DNA of 64,000 nt from CAZAMB01 sp964501365. GTDB lineage: Bacteria > Planctomycetota > Phycisphaerae > UBA1845. The notes beneath the pieces were generated by a model that worked only from the letters and a program-made list of their open reading frames with translations, was not told where the DNA came from and ran no database searches. Where the stretch lies: positions 124,001 to 188,000 of the forward strand of contig CAZCST010000014.1 of assembly GCA_964501365.1 (NCBI GenBank), written 5' to 3'. Positions 34,086-42,929 of this stretch are shown here, one piece after another (positions within the stretch are counted from its first letter, which is position 1; the number at the start of each line of letters is the position of its first letter). The position numbers were made by a program, and so were the translations under genes.

Positions 34086-34577
34086 ATGAAAGCGGTCAAA
34101 CCCATTCCAGAGGGATTCCACACCATCACTCCGCACCTGGTTGTGAAAGGCGGCGAGAAAGCGATCGCCTTCTACAAGAAGGCCTTCGGCGCGAAGGAGC
34201 GAGATGGCGCGTGCACGATGAAGATGCCCAATGGCATGATCGGCCATGCCGAGCTGTGGATCGGCGACTCGCCCATCATGCTCGCTGATGAATCGCCCGA
34301 TTGGGGTTCGTTCTCGCCGCTGTCGAAGGGCGGTGGCAGCGTCTGCATTCATCTTTACGTTCCGGACGTGGACAAGACGTATACACAGGCCGTCGCCGCC
34401 GGAGCCACGGCAACCATGCCGGTGACCGACATGCCGTGGGGCGATCGCTATGGCAAGCTCAAGGACCCCTTTGGACACGAATGGTCGATCGGCACGCACA
34501 AGGAAGACCTCACCATGGATGAAATCATGAAGCGTATGGAGCCGATGATGTCAGGCGGGGGACATAAGAAAAAGTAA
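34086..34577 (+). CDS. Glyoxalase/VOC superfamily protein (PhnB-like)
   Basis: The 163-residue protein reads ITPHLVVKGGEKAIAFYKKA, followed by MKMPNGMIGHAELWIGDSPI, ending with DPFGHEWSIGTHKED. This is the PhnB-like subgroup of the vicinal oxygen chelate fold, with conserved His and Glu in HAELWIGDS and GHEWSIGTH. Such proteins bind a divalent metal; the substrate is unknown, and many members are annotated only by fold. ATG 34086 has a GGAGG site. A terminator follows. Confidence 0.9.
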   Translation: MKAVKPIPEGFHTITPHLVVKGGEKAIAFYKKAFGAKERDGACTMKMPNGMIGHAELWIGDSPIMLADESPDWGSFSPLSKGGGSVCIHLYVPDVDKTYTQAVAAGATATMPVTDMPWGDRYGKLKDPFGHEWSIGTHKEDLTMDEIMKRMEPMMSGGGHKKK

Positions 34578-34605
34578 CAGTAGCAGCAGGACGTAATCGC
34601 ATTGG

Positions 34606-34644
34606 AAGCACGGTCTCGCGTTGGTTGCGAGGCCGTGCTTTTCT
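34606..34644. terminator. Bidirectional terminator between VOC gene and corA
   Basis: AAGCACGGTCTCGC pairs with GCGAGGCCGTGCTT (one mismatch), giving a stem of about 13 bp with a short loop and T-rich flank (TTTTCTC) on the plus side. It separates two convergent genes. Confidence 0.8.
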
Positions 34645-34663
34645 CTATCACCGCGCGTCGACG

Positions 34664-35662
34664 TCAAAACCATTTGCGACTGCGGAAGACCATGACCATT
34701 GCCCCGGCCGTCAGGATCAGGGACGAGCACAATACCCAAAAGCCCGATGGGTTTTTGGATCCTGGCAACACATCGAAATTTGTGCCGTATAACCCAGTGA
34801 TGACGTTGATCGGTAGCACGACGGTTCCCACGGCGGCCAGCAGCTTCATGACGTCGTTGGTGCGGTTGGCGACGAGAGTGAGGTAGGTTTCCAGGGCCCC
34901 TTGCAGGAGGTCGTGAAAGATTTCCGAATTTTCGCGGACGCGCTGGACGTGGTCATATACGTCGCGAAGGTAAAGCTGCGTGTCGCGGTTGATATATTCG
35001 TTTGGGCGATTGGTCAGGATGTTGAGAATCTCACGCTGCGGGCTGATCATGCGACGCAGCCAGGCGGCCTTGTGTCGCAACTCGAAAATGGCGGCGGAAA
35101 CAGATTTGTCCGGCGTCCCGAATATCCGCTCTTCCAGATTGTCGACCTCCTCATTCATGTGATCGGACAAATCAAGATAATCATCCACGATTCCATCAAG
35201 CAAGAGATAAAGAAGGAAATCCGGGCCGCGATGAAGAGAATCTGAGTTTCGCGTCAGCCAGTTTTTCGCATTTCCCACGGCCGGCAGGGCCGCCCGTTGC
35301 GTGGTGACCAGGTAGTTCTTTCCAAGAAACGCATTTAGATTCACGACATCGAACAGGTCGTCGGAAGTGGAGAGATTGAGGGCCGGGATAACGCAGAACA
35401 GGTTGTTTGGATACGACTCCACTTTGGCATGGCTCTGAACACTGAAAACGTCCTCGACGGCGAGTTCGTGAAATTCGAGTTTTTGCGCGACAGGCGTCAG
35501 ATCGGATTGGCTGGGGGCGAGCAGATTGATCCACACCCGATTATCAGGATCGTCGATGGCGCGGAGGGCCTCGTCCAGAGTGCAGTTCCTGGAGTATTTC
35601 TCGCCTGCGGGTGCGATGAAACAGGCCATCTCAACAGACAGGTTTTCCTGCGTCTGCGTCAT
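34664..35662 (-). CDS. corA: CorA-family divalent cation transporter
   Basis: The 332-residue protein has a large cytoplasmic N-terminal domain and two C-terminal membrane helices, as in CorA. The pore motif near residue 290 reads YGTNF, where standard CorA has YGMNF (GMN); the Met is replaced by Thr. The helix before it (LPINVITGL) and the end (RSRKWF) fit the family. CorA normally moves Mg2+, Co2+ or Ni2+ down the membrane potential. I prefer ATG 35662 over the ATG at 35674 because GGAG sits 6 bp ahead; longer starts have no protein-like content. It is divergent from the glycan exporter operon. Confidence 0.9.
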   Translation of the reverse strand: MTQTQENLSVEMACFIAPAGEKYSRNCTLDEALRAIDDPDNRVWINLLAPSQSDLTPVAQKLEFHELAVEDVFSVQSHAKVESYPNNLFCVIPALNLSTSDDLFDVVNLNAFLGKNYLVTTQRAALPAVGNAKNWLTRNSDSLHRGPDFLLYLLLDGIVDDYLDLSDHMNEEVDNLEERIFGTPDKSVSAAIFELRHKAAWLRRMISPQREILNILTNRPNEYINRDTQLYLRDVYDHVQRVRENSEIFHDLLQGALETYLTLVANRTNDVMKLLAAVGTVVLPINVITGLYGTNFDVLPGSKNPSGFWVLCSSLILTAGAMVMVFRSRKWF

Positions 35663-35758
35663 GTGCGGCTCCATACTTTTCGTTGGTCCGGTGGAATCAT
35701 ACGGGGTGTGGAATCGTATCCGCAAGGCGATCCCGAAACCGACCGATAATCCGTTACT

Positions 35759-36598
35759 GTGATTTCTTCCGCAAAATCTGCGCGATTCAGCCATTCACTC
35801 CCTGGCGTGAACGAACTTCGCCGTATTGGTGAACTGGTGACGTGCCTCGCGTGGCGAGACCTGCGCGTTCGCTACAAGCAGTCTCTGCTGGGGGTCGCCT
35901 GGGCCGTGTTGCAGCCGGTATCACTCATGATCGTGTTTACGTTTGTGCTGGGGCCAACAGTGAGTCGATCACTGCCTGACGGACTGCCTTACGGGCTGTT
36001 TGTTTTCGCGGGTCTGGTTCCCTGGTCGTATTTCAGTGCGAGCCTCACGCAGAGCGTCAACAGTCTTGTGGCCAACCGCAATCTGGTCACCAAAGTATAT
36101 TTCCCGCGTGAGGCATTTCCCTTTTCGTGCATCGCCGCGGCCCTCGTGGATTTTGGCATTGGACTTGTGGCGCTGGCGGGATTGATGGCGTTCTACCATT
36201 GGAAGGGGGTTTGGGCGTTCACTTGGCATCCTTCCATCCTGTTTGTGCCCGCGATTCTGCTTGTGCAAACGGTGCTTGCCTCGGGCTTGGGCATGATGCT
36301 GGCGATGGGAAATCTTTTTTATCGCGATGTGCGGCAAATCCTCGGAGTCGCGCTGCAACTGGGGATGTTCGTGTCGGCGGTGGTTGTGCCGGTGCCGATG
36401 GGGACGTCGGTGACAGCGAAAATCTTCGCGTGCAATCCGTTGGTTCCCATCATCAGTGGATACCGCGACTGCCTTTTGCATGGTCGATTGCCCGACAGCA
36501 CTGCCTTCTGCTACGCCGCCGCCATGTCGCTGGTTGTTTTGATTGCGGGTTGGGTGGCGTTTCGCCGGGCCAGCTTCCGATTTGCGGAGTGCATATGA
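35759..36598 (+). CDS. wzm: ABC-2 polysaccharide export permease (Wzm/TagG type)
   Basis: The 279-residue protein has about six membrane helices. The cytoplasmic start TCLAWRDLRVRYKQSLLGV, followed by AWAVLQPV, is the Wzm/KpsM signature, and FAGLVPWSYFSASL fits the same family. With the ATPase it moves a lipid-linked glycan (O-antigen, capsule or teichoic acid-like) across the inner membrane. The start is GTG 35759; its ribosome site is weak. Its stop overlaps the ATPase start as ATGA. It begins a glycan operon of seven further genes. Confidence 0.93.
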   Translation: MISSAKSARFSHSLPGVNELRRIGELVTCLAWRDLRVRYKQSLLGVAWAVLQPVSLMIVFTFVLGPTVSRSLPDGLPYGLFVFAGLVPWSYFSASLTQSVNSLVANRNLVTKVYFPREAFPFSCIAAALVDFGIGLVALAGLMAFYHWKGVWAFTWHPSILFVPAILLVQTVLASGLGMMLAMGNLFYRDVRQILGVALQLGMFVSAVVVPVPMGTSVTAKIFACNPLVPIISGYRDCLLHGRLPDSTAFCYAAAMSLVVLIAGWVAFRRASFRFAECI

Positions 36599-37902
36599 TG
36601 CCGGCCGTACGATTCGACCATGTAAGCAAGCGATTTCACATCGGCGAGCATTATGATTCGCTGGGCGAAGTACTGGCAGGGGGGATGCGCCGATTGCTTC
36701 GTCGCGAGAAGCATCGCGGCCGCGAAAGTTTTCTCGCATTGAACAATGTGAACTTTGAAGTCTCCAATGGCGAGGCACTGGGGATCATCGGTCCCAACGG
36801 GGCAGGCAAGAGTACTGCGCTCAAGCTGCTCGCTGGAATCATGCGGCCCGATGCCGGTGAAATCATCGCTCACGGGCGAAAGGCGGCCTTGATCGAAGTG
36901 GGGGCCGGGTTTCACGGCGATCTAACCGGGCGCGAAAACATATTTCTCAATGCCACGTTGCTGGGCATGACTCGCGCCGAGATCCGAAAGAAAGTCGATT
37001 CGATCGTGGAGTTCGCGGGGATTGCACGATTTCTCGACACACCGGTGAAGCGATATAGCTCGGGGATGTATGCACGGCTGGGCTTCAGTATCGCGGCACA
37101 TGTCGATCCCGATGTACTGCTGGTGGACGAAGTATTGTCAGTGGGGGACGCGATGTTTCGCGTGCGATGCCTCGAACGCATGCGGCAACTCGTTCGCCAG
37201 GGGACAGCATTGATCTTCGTGACGCATGATCTGGAGCAGATGCGCGCGATTTGTGGCCGGTGCGTTGTGCTCGAGCAGGGGAAAGTGTCCTTCGAGGGCC
37301 ATTCTAACGCGGCGGTCGCTCAATACCTAGTGGCGATGTCGCGGAGCCAGATCGCACGTCCTGCCGATCTGGTGGAATCAGACGGCGAGACCGCAGTTCG
37401 AATTGATCGCTTCTGCGTTCGAGATGGATTTGGCGACGACGCCGTATGCGTGGGTCCCGATCATTTTGTACAGATCGAACTTCAACTCCGCACCGTTGGG
37501 AACGTACGCACCTACGCATTCGAGCTAAACCTTCGTCGTGCAGAAGGCGGGGATAATGCCCTCAGCTTCAATTCCGCACGCACGGGCCGGTATTTCACGC
37601 TCTCGGAAGGATTGCATCGCGTTACCCTCGACGTGCCATCTTTGCCTCTTGGCGGAGGACAATATTTTTGGAACGTTCGCGTTTGGGATGCGCAAACCGA
37701 CCAATCGCTTGCGGACACTCCATTTCAGTACCCAATGGTGTTGGATGATGGCGGGCGGACCACCGGCAAGCTCAGCCTTTCGCATGAATGGACGGTCCAA
37801 TCCGAAACGAAAAATGATGCCTGGTCGTATTCTGCAGATACTCTGCCGCAGGCTTTCAAACGATCCACCGAGGCCATCGATGAAGATTTGCTTGTTTGCT
37901 GA
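36595..37902 (+). CDS. wzt: ABC polysaccharide export ATPase with C-terminal glycan-binding domain (Wzt type)
   Basis: The 435-residue ATPase has Walker A GPNGAGKST (~66-74), the signature YSSGM (~154-158), Walker B VLLVDEVL (~175) and the switch His in FVTHD. A C-terminal domain (~270-425), with YAFELNLRRAEGG and QYFWNVRVWDAQT, resembles the Wzt_C domain that binds the finished glycan's non-reducing end before export. The first codons ATGATG overlap the permease stop. Known Wzt_C systems recognise a terminal modification such as methylation. Two methyltransferases occur further down this operon, which fits that mechanism but is not proof. Confidence 0.93.
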   Translation: MMPAVRFDHVSKRFHIGEHYDSLGEVLAGGMRRLLRREKHRGRESFLALNNVNFEVSNGEALGIIGPNGAGKSTALKLLAGIMRPDAGEIIAHGRKAALIEVGAGFHGDLTGRENIFLNATLLGMTRAEIRKKVDSIVEFAGIARFLDTPVKRYSSGMYARLGFSIAAHVDPDVLLVDEVLSVGDAMFRVRCLERMRQLVRQGTALIFVTHDLEQMRAICGRCVVLEQGKVSFEGHSNAAVAQYLVAMSRSQIARPADLVESDGETAVRIDRFCVRDGFGDDAVCVGPDHFVQIELQLRTVGNVRTYAFELNLRRAEGGDNALSFNSARTGRYFTLSEGLHRVTLDVPSLPLGGGQYFWNVRVWDAQTDQSLADTPFQYPMVLDDGGRTTGKLSLSHEWTVQSETKNDAWSYSADTLPQAFKRSTEAIDEDLLVC

Positions 37903-39034
37903 TGCCCAGTCGGTGCATATCAAGCAGCTTGCGCACCATCTACTTGCACGCGGACACCAGATTCATGTTGTCACGCACAAGCCGGCGACGCTCCAAGGTG
38001 CAACCGTAGAGCGCTTTGCGGTTCCGCCACCGGGCATCTCGAATTTTCGCGGCTGGAAGGGCCGGAGACGCCGTTACCTGCTCGACCTTTTCAAAGAATT
38101 CGACGTCGTCAATATTCACTTTCTCGCCGACTGGGGATTGACGGAATTTCTAACCGAACTTGGGCCTGGTCATGCCAGCGTGATCGCCACTGCATGGGGT
38201 TCGGACATCGTTGATCCGCCAGGCGAAACGCCAGCCAGCACTGAACTGATAAGGGCCCGCAAACACCTGCTACGATCCGCCGATGCGATTACGACCTGTG
38301 GACGCACATTTGCGCGTACGGTGTCGGAATACGCAGATATTCCGACGAGTTCGATTCATGTTGTCCCGTTAGGCGTCGATCTCAGCAAATTCCAGAGAGA
38401 TGGCGGAGATAATCGGGCTGATGACCAGGCTCGCATTGGCTTCTTCAAGGGATTTCGAGCCGTATACGGCCCGGCCGTACTCATGCGGGCAATCCCAAAG
38501 GTGCTCGCACAGTTTCCGAAGGCCAAATTTGAAATGATCGGTGACGGGCCGGAATTGAAGCGGTGCCAGGCGATGGCTATAAAACTCAACGTGGATCCCG
38601 TGGTCGAATGGGTCGGACGACTCGATCACGCTCAGTTGCCCCATCGACTGCGACGATGGCAGCTCAGCGTCATCCCGTCGATCCACGAGGCATTCGGCGT
38701 GGCGGCATTGGAATCACAGGCCATGCAAGTTCCGGTCATTGCTTCTGCGGTGGACGGACTCCATGACACGGTGCATCACGACGAAACGGGCCTGCTCTTT
38801 CCTGTTGGCGACAGCGACGCCCTGGCAGATGGAATCATTCGACTTTTGGGCGATCGCACACTGCTAACCCGCATGGGCCGCGCCGGCAGCGAGGCGGTCG
38901 CGCGGGAATATGACTGGACCACAATCGCCGTCCAATGGGAGCAGCTTTACCTACGTACCCGTGAGAGGTCTTTCCGCATTCACGCCTTAGATTCGCTGAA
39001 ACGAGAACAAGTCAGCGTACTGACAGGCCGATAA
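37880..39034 (+). CDS. GT4-type glycosyltransferase
   Basis: The 384-residue GT-B enzyme starts MKICLFADAQSVHIKQLAHH and overlaps the wzt end by 23 bp. The C-terminal Rossmann domain has FEMIGDGPELKRCQAMAIKL and the nucleotide-sugar region HEAFGVAALESQAMQVPVIA (a Glu-x7-Glu pattern). GT4 enzymes add sugars from activated donors with retention of configuration. It probably builds the glycan that the exporter moves. Acceptor and donor are unknown. Confidence 0.9.
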   Translation: MKICLFADAQSVHIKQLAHHLLARGHQIHVVTHKPATLQGATVERFAVPPPGISNFRGWKGRRRRYLLDLFKEFDVVNIHFLADWGLTEFLTELGPGHASVIATAWGSDIVDPPGETPASTELIRARKHLLRSADAITTCGRTFARTVSEYADIPTSSIHVVPLGVDLSKFQRDGGDNRADDQARIGFFKGFRAVYGPAVLMRAIPKVLAQFPKAKFEMIGDGPELKRCQAMAIKLNVDPVVEWVGRLDHAQLPHRLRRWQLSVIPSIHEAFGVAALESQAMQVPVIASAVDGLHDTVHHDETGLLFPVGDSDALADGIIRLLGDRTLLTRMGRAGSEAVAREYDWTTIAVQWEQLYLRTRERSFRIHALDSLKREQVSVLTGR

Positions 39035-39040
39035 TTCTTT

Positions 39041-40414
39041 ATGGCCGCAGACCACAAAGTGCTCATGATTGCATATGCTTTTCCGCCCACGGGCGGCTCA
39101 GGCGTGCAACGTTCAGCAAAGTTTGCCAAGTACCTCCCGCGATTCGACTGGCGACCCACTGTCTGGACCGTGGACGGCGCCGATGGTCTCCCGCGCGACG
39201 AATCGCTCTGCTATGACCTGCCACCGGAGGTCACAATCTGTGCGAATACGAGTTGCGGCGGCGTGCGTTCTTTGCAAAGGACACTGCGCGGATTTGCCAA
39301 CGCCCGCACCGGCGAGGGGCTGAGTGGTGTTGCCTCTCGCTTCGCAAAGGCTGTCGATTGGCGGCTCGCAAACTGGGTGTCTTCGAATTGCTTTCCGGAT
39401 GATTGCATTGGTTGGGCACGACGGAGTCTGGGATTACTTCGAGCGCGGCTTTCTTCTGAGCATTTTGATGTTCTGTATTCGACCTACAGTCCGGCCTCCA
39501 ACCACTGGGTGGCCCTGGAACTCAAGCGCAGCAGCGGGATTCCGTGGGTCGCGGACTTTCGGGACTTGTGGACGGAGGACTGCCGGTTTCACGCGAGTTC
39601 GCCAGCCTATCGTGCAGCTCATCGCCGCCTGGAGCAGGAGATTCTCGAGACGGCCGACGCTGTGATTGGAGTATCGCCGCGTCAGACCGAAATCCTTGCG
39701 AGTCATGTGCCCACCCAGCCGGAAAAGTTTCTGACCATCACCAACGGCTTTGATCCCGACGACTTTTCCCATGTGCCGCGTGGCGCAAAGCCGAAGGGCG
39801 ACCTGTTCGTGCTCGGCTATGTGGGTCGTTTTGACCTTTCTCAAACACCGGAATCGTGGTTTTCGGCGCTGCACCAATTCATTGACGAAATCGGCCCGGA
39901 TCGCGAACAATTTGTTCTTCGGATCGCGGGGCACGTAAACCGCACAGCCCAGGCGAAGCTGACGGCCACCGGGGCGCGATGCGAATTTGGAGGCTACCTC
40001 GCACATCGGGACGCGATTTCCGCGATGTGTGCGGCTGATGCGCTTCTGCTTTGCTCTCCGAACGGACCCAATGGAGATACGATCATCCCGGCCAAGCTGT
40101 TCGAGTATCTGGCGACGGGGCGACCTATTGTCTCCGTCGGGCCGACCGGCTCGATCTGCGAGCAAATCCTGCAAACAACGAATGGAGGAGTGTCGGCCGA
40201 CTTTGAAATGCAATCGATCAATCATGCGCTTCATCACGTTTTCGATGCATGGCTGAGTGGGTTTCCGACGCCAGGCGCGTCCCGCGAGCATGTTGAGAAA
40301 TTCAGCCGTGAACGCCTCACCGGTAAGCTTGCGAGTGTTTTTGATCGATTGACGCTGGGGCGCATCAAACCAGTCTTACCGCAACGCGAACTGGTCACGG
40401 CGCACGAGCTATGA
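39041..40414 (+). CDS. GT4-like glycosyltransferase
   Basis: The 457-residue protein has a GT-B fold. The N-terminal domain begins LMIAYAFPPTGGSGVQRSAKF, a pattern of GT4 enzymes with a Gly-rich loop, and contains WVADFRDLW. The C-terminal half has FVLRIAGHVNRTA and DTIIPAKLFEYLATGRPIVS, where the Lys and Glu of the donor site lie. ATG 39041 lies 6 bp after the previous stop. It belongs to the glycan operon; sugar specificity is not readable. Confidence 0.88.
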   Translation: MAADHKVLMIAYAFPPTGGSGVQRSAKFAKYLPRFDWRPTVWTVDGADGLPRDESLCYDLPPEVTICANTSCGGVRSLQRTLRGFANARTGEGLSGVASRFAKAVDWRLANWVSSNCFPDDCIGWARRSLGLLRARLSSEHFDVLYSTYSPASNHWVALELKRSSGIPWVADFRDLWTEDCRFHASSPAYRAAHRRLEQEILETADAVIGVSPRQTEILASHVPTQPEKFLTITNGFDPDDFSHVPRGAKPKGDLFVLGYVGRFDLSQTPESWFSALHQFIDEIGPDREQFVLRIAGHVNRTAQAKLTATGARCEFGGYLAHRDAISAMCAADALLLCSPNGPNGDTIIPAKLFEYLATGRPIVSVGPTGSICEQILQTTNGGVSADFEMQSINHALHHVFDAWLSGFPTPGASREHVEKFSRERLTGKLASVFDRLTLGRIKPVLPQRELVTAHEL

Positions 40415-41406
40415 ATCGCCCCGTCGTCTCGATCGTCATCCCCACGTTTAATCGCGCGCAGACGCTTCCGCGGGCAATGGATTCGGTCATCCGGCAATCG
40501 TTTTCCGATTGGGAATTAGTCGTCGTGGATGACGGTTCCAGCGATGCAACTCCACAAATTCTTGCAGCTTATCGATCCAGGCTGGGCGACAAGTTGATCT
40601 GGATTCGGCAGGGAAACATAGGTTGCAGTGCCGCCCGCAACCGTGGCATCGAATTGTCGCGAGGCAAATTTATCGCATTCCTCGATTCCGACGACGAATT
40701 CCTTCCCGATAAGCTCACCCGGCAAGTAGAACTCTTTTCCGCCTGTCCGGAATTGTCGCTTGTATACTGCGATTACTCATTCGTTGATCTGGAGGGTCGA
40801 AAAACTGAGAGCGCCTTGACCGCCAAGTTTCCTCACGCGCGGACCGTGTCGACTCGCAGAATCGATGAAAATTCATATGCAATCGGACCTGATCTCTTTG
40901 ATGTTCTGCTGCGCGGATACTTCATTGCAACGATCGTCGGCATGGTTCGCCGTGACGCGTTGGGCACCATTCGTTTCCATGAGATTCTTTCGTATGCCGA
41001 GGAGTGGCTTTTCTACTTGCAGCTGGCTCGCGTCGGCAGAGCGGGATTCGTGGACGAGTCGCTCGCCCTCCATCATTACACGCCCGACAGTCTGACGCGG
41101 ACCAACAAGGGGCGCAATATCCTTCGACAATGCGATTTATTTCATGCCTTCAGAAAACAGTTTCCAGATCTTGGCCAGCGAGAGAAGGCTGTTGTATTGG
41201 GCCACTTGAAGTCGGCCTACTCCCAACTCGCAAAACATTATCAATCGGCAGGAGACGCTGTGAATGCTGCCGTGGCGTCAGCAAAGGCCCGGTTTTACGG
41301 CTACAAGGCATGTCGTAATACTGGCAAACCACAGGCCGATTTGGAACATCCAGACCGCCTTCAAGCCATCGCGGCCGATCAAGTGGGCTGTCTCCCGGCC
41401 CGATAA
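40411..41406 (+). CDS. GT2 family glycosyltransferase
   Basis: The 331-residue protein has the GT2/GT-A start VVSIVIPTFNRAQTLPRAMD, followed by VVVDDGSSDAT for nucleotide binding and the metal motif FLDSDDEF. It lacks membrane helices, so it works on the cytoplasmic side. ATG 40411 overlaps the previous stop as ATGA. It likely adds one sugar to the exported glycan. Confidence 0.94.
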   Translation: MNRPVVSIVIPTFNRAQTLPRAMDSVIRQSFSDWELVVVDDGSSDATPQILAAYRSRLGDKLIWIRQGNIGCSAARNRGIELSRGKFIAFLDSDDEFLPDKLTRQVELFSACPELSLVYCDYSFVDLEGRKTESALTAKFPHARTVSTRRIDENSYAIGPDLFDVLLRGYFIATIVGMVRRDALGTIRFHEILSYAEEWLFYLQLARVGRAGFVDESLALHHYTPDSLTRTNKGRNILRQCDLFHAFRKQFPDLGQREKAVVLGHLKSAYSQLAKHYQSAGDAVNAAVASAKARFYGYKACRNTGKPQADLEHPDRLQAIAADQVGCLPAR

Positions 41407-41412
41407 ATATGC

Positions 41413-42192
41413 ATGATTGCCCCGGCCACGCTCGATTCATGCGCACACCGAGAGAGAGCGGTTGGGGTCTGGGATCAACTCTGGTCTTACCAACCCACCG
41501 ACGTTCGAGACGATGAATTACTCACCCGCGAGCGAGCATCGAAAAGATGGCGGATCACTCTTGAACGGTTGAAGCGCACGTTCGGAGAGGTGAAGGGGCT
41601 TCGAACGATCGAATTGGGAAGCGGCAGGGGGGACCTATCGGTCCTTCTTGCACAAGCCGGTGCGTCGGTCACTCTTCTGGATTCGAGCCAACGGGCACTC
41701 GATCAAGCCCGAGCCAGGTTTGACCGGCTGGGTCTTACTGCGCGATTTCAAATTGGCGATTTGTTTGCCGCCGATGCGGAGGACCGAGAATTTGACGTCG
41801 CGCTTTCGTCGGGCGTCATTGAACACTTTCGAGACAAGCAACGTACAGCGGCTATTCAAGCCCATCGTGCCGTAATTCACAAAAATGGAATGGTGGTCAT
41901 CAGCGTACCCAATGCCGGCTGCCCGCCATATCGCATCTGGAAAGCGTGGCTGACGCTTCGGGGATCCTGGCCCTACGGATACGAAGCACCATACTCGCGG
42001 CACGAGATCGCTCGCCGGGCACGCGAATCGGGATTTGATCGCATTGAGGTTCGCGGATGTGGATTTCGCCAAGCCCTGGACGACCAACTCATGCCGTTGC
42101 TGGGAAAACGACGAGGAGGCAAATGCCATTCGGATTCCATGTTCGATGATTCGATGGGCCTTGCGCTAATCCTGTTTGGATGGAAATCGTGA
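41413..42192 (+). CDS. SAM-dependent methyltransferase, glycan operon
   Basis: The 259-residue class I methyltransferase has motif I TIELGSGRGDLSVLLAQAG, motif II VTLLDSSQRAL and motif IV FDVALSSGVIEHF. It lies 6 bp behind the GT2 gene, and its end overlaps the next methyltransferase by 13 bp. A sugar or lipid-linked glycan is the likely substrate, from context only. Confidence 0.88.
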   Translation: MIAPATLDSCAHRERAVGVWDQLWSYQPTDVRDDELLTRERASKRWRITLERLKRTFGEVKGLRTIELGSGRGDLSVLLAQAGASVTLLDSSQRALDQARARFDRLGLTARFQIGDLFAADAEDREFDVALSSGVIEHFRDKQRTAAIQAHRAVIHKNGMVVISVPNAGCPPYRIWKAWLTLRGSWPYGYEAPYSRHEIARRARESGFDRIEVRGCGFRQALDDQLMPLLGKRRGGKCHSDSMFDDSMGLALILFGWKS

Positions 42193-42929
42193 CACTCGCC
42201 ATTATGCAGCAAACACAATCCACAGCTCTGGGGCTGGTGGGCCGCAGCAGCCAGGATGCAGTCGCAACGGACGCGCAGGTCGATCTGCATTTTGCACGGC
42301 GCGGACATGGCGAAGAATTTGCAATGGAGGTTCGCTGGATTCTACGGAGCCTGCCGCAAAACGCTTCGCGTGTATTGGATGTGGGATGCGGGATCGGAGC
42401 GCTCTTTCCGGCGATCGGCTCCGATCGAGTTGTGGGTATTGACTACGCGTTTGCAGGTCTGCGCTGTACGCGCTCCCGACATCCTGACGCCCGACTGAGC
42501 TGTGCCGATGGTGCGAAATTGCCCTTTGCAGACGCCAGTTTCGACGCGATTACAGCCCAGCACATCATCGAACACATGGTTGATCCGATTTCGACGCTCG
42601 CAGAGTGGCGACGAGTATTGTGTCCGGGCGGCCGGGTCGTCCTGGTCACACCCAATTCCGGGTTTTGCGATACGTCCATCTTTGACGACCCGACTCATGT
42701 TCGCCTTTTTGATCGTGCGAGTCTTCGGCAATCGTTGACGCAGGGCGGCCTGGAAATCGAACAGATTTGCACGCTCGGTTTGCCCCAGTTTCGGAACTAC
42801 CACGCGATAGCGGGAGGCTGGCGGTTTCGGCGAGCCATTTTGAAGAATGCGGAAATTCTTGCACGGATTCCACTACTGCAATGGTCGGGGCAATCGTTGT
42901 GCTGCGTCGCCCGAAGGAGCGATGGATAA
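42180..42929 (+). CDS. SAM-dependent methyltransferase, glycan operon
   Basis: The 249-residue methyltransferase has motif I VLDVGCGIGALFPAIGSDRV and the downstream segment DASFDAITAQHIIEHMVDP, typical of the UbiE/Methyltransf_11 group. ATG 42180 overlaps the previous gene by 13 bp; a second ATG at 42204 is possible. Its stop overlaps the next glycosyltransferase start (TAATG). It may methylate a sugar residue or a chain end. Confidence 0.88.
   Translation: MEIVTLAIMQQTQSTALGLVGRSSQDAVATDAQVDLHFARRGHGEEFAMEVRWILRSLPQNASRVLDVGCGIGALFPAIGSDRVVGIDYAFAGLRCTRSRHPDARLSCADGAKLPFADASFDAITAQHIIEHMVDPISTLAEWRRVLCPGGRVVLVTPNSGFCDTSIFDDPTHVRLFDRASLRQSLTQGGLEIEQICTLGLPQFRNYHAIAGGWRFRRAILKNAEILARIPLLQWSGQSLCCVARRSDG

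Noticed and set aside
36127..36594. Extended upstream start for the wzt frame
   Set aside because: The frame is open far into the permease gene, but that part is the permease in another frame. ATGATG at 36595 overlaps the permease stop and gives the normal ATPase N-terminus.
37538..37879. Extended upstream start for the first glycosyltransferase
   Set aside because: The upstream 114 codons overlap wzt in another frame and do not resemble a GT domain; MKICLFADAQ at 37880 is the typical GT4 start.
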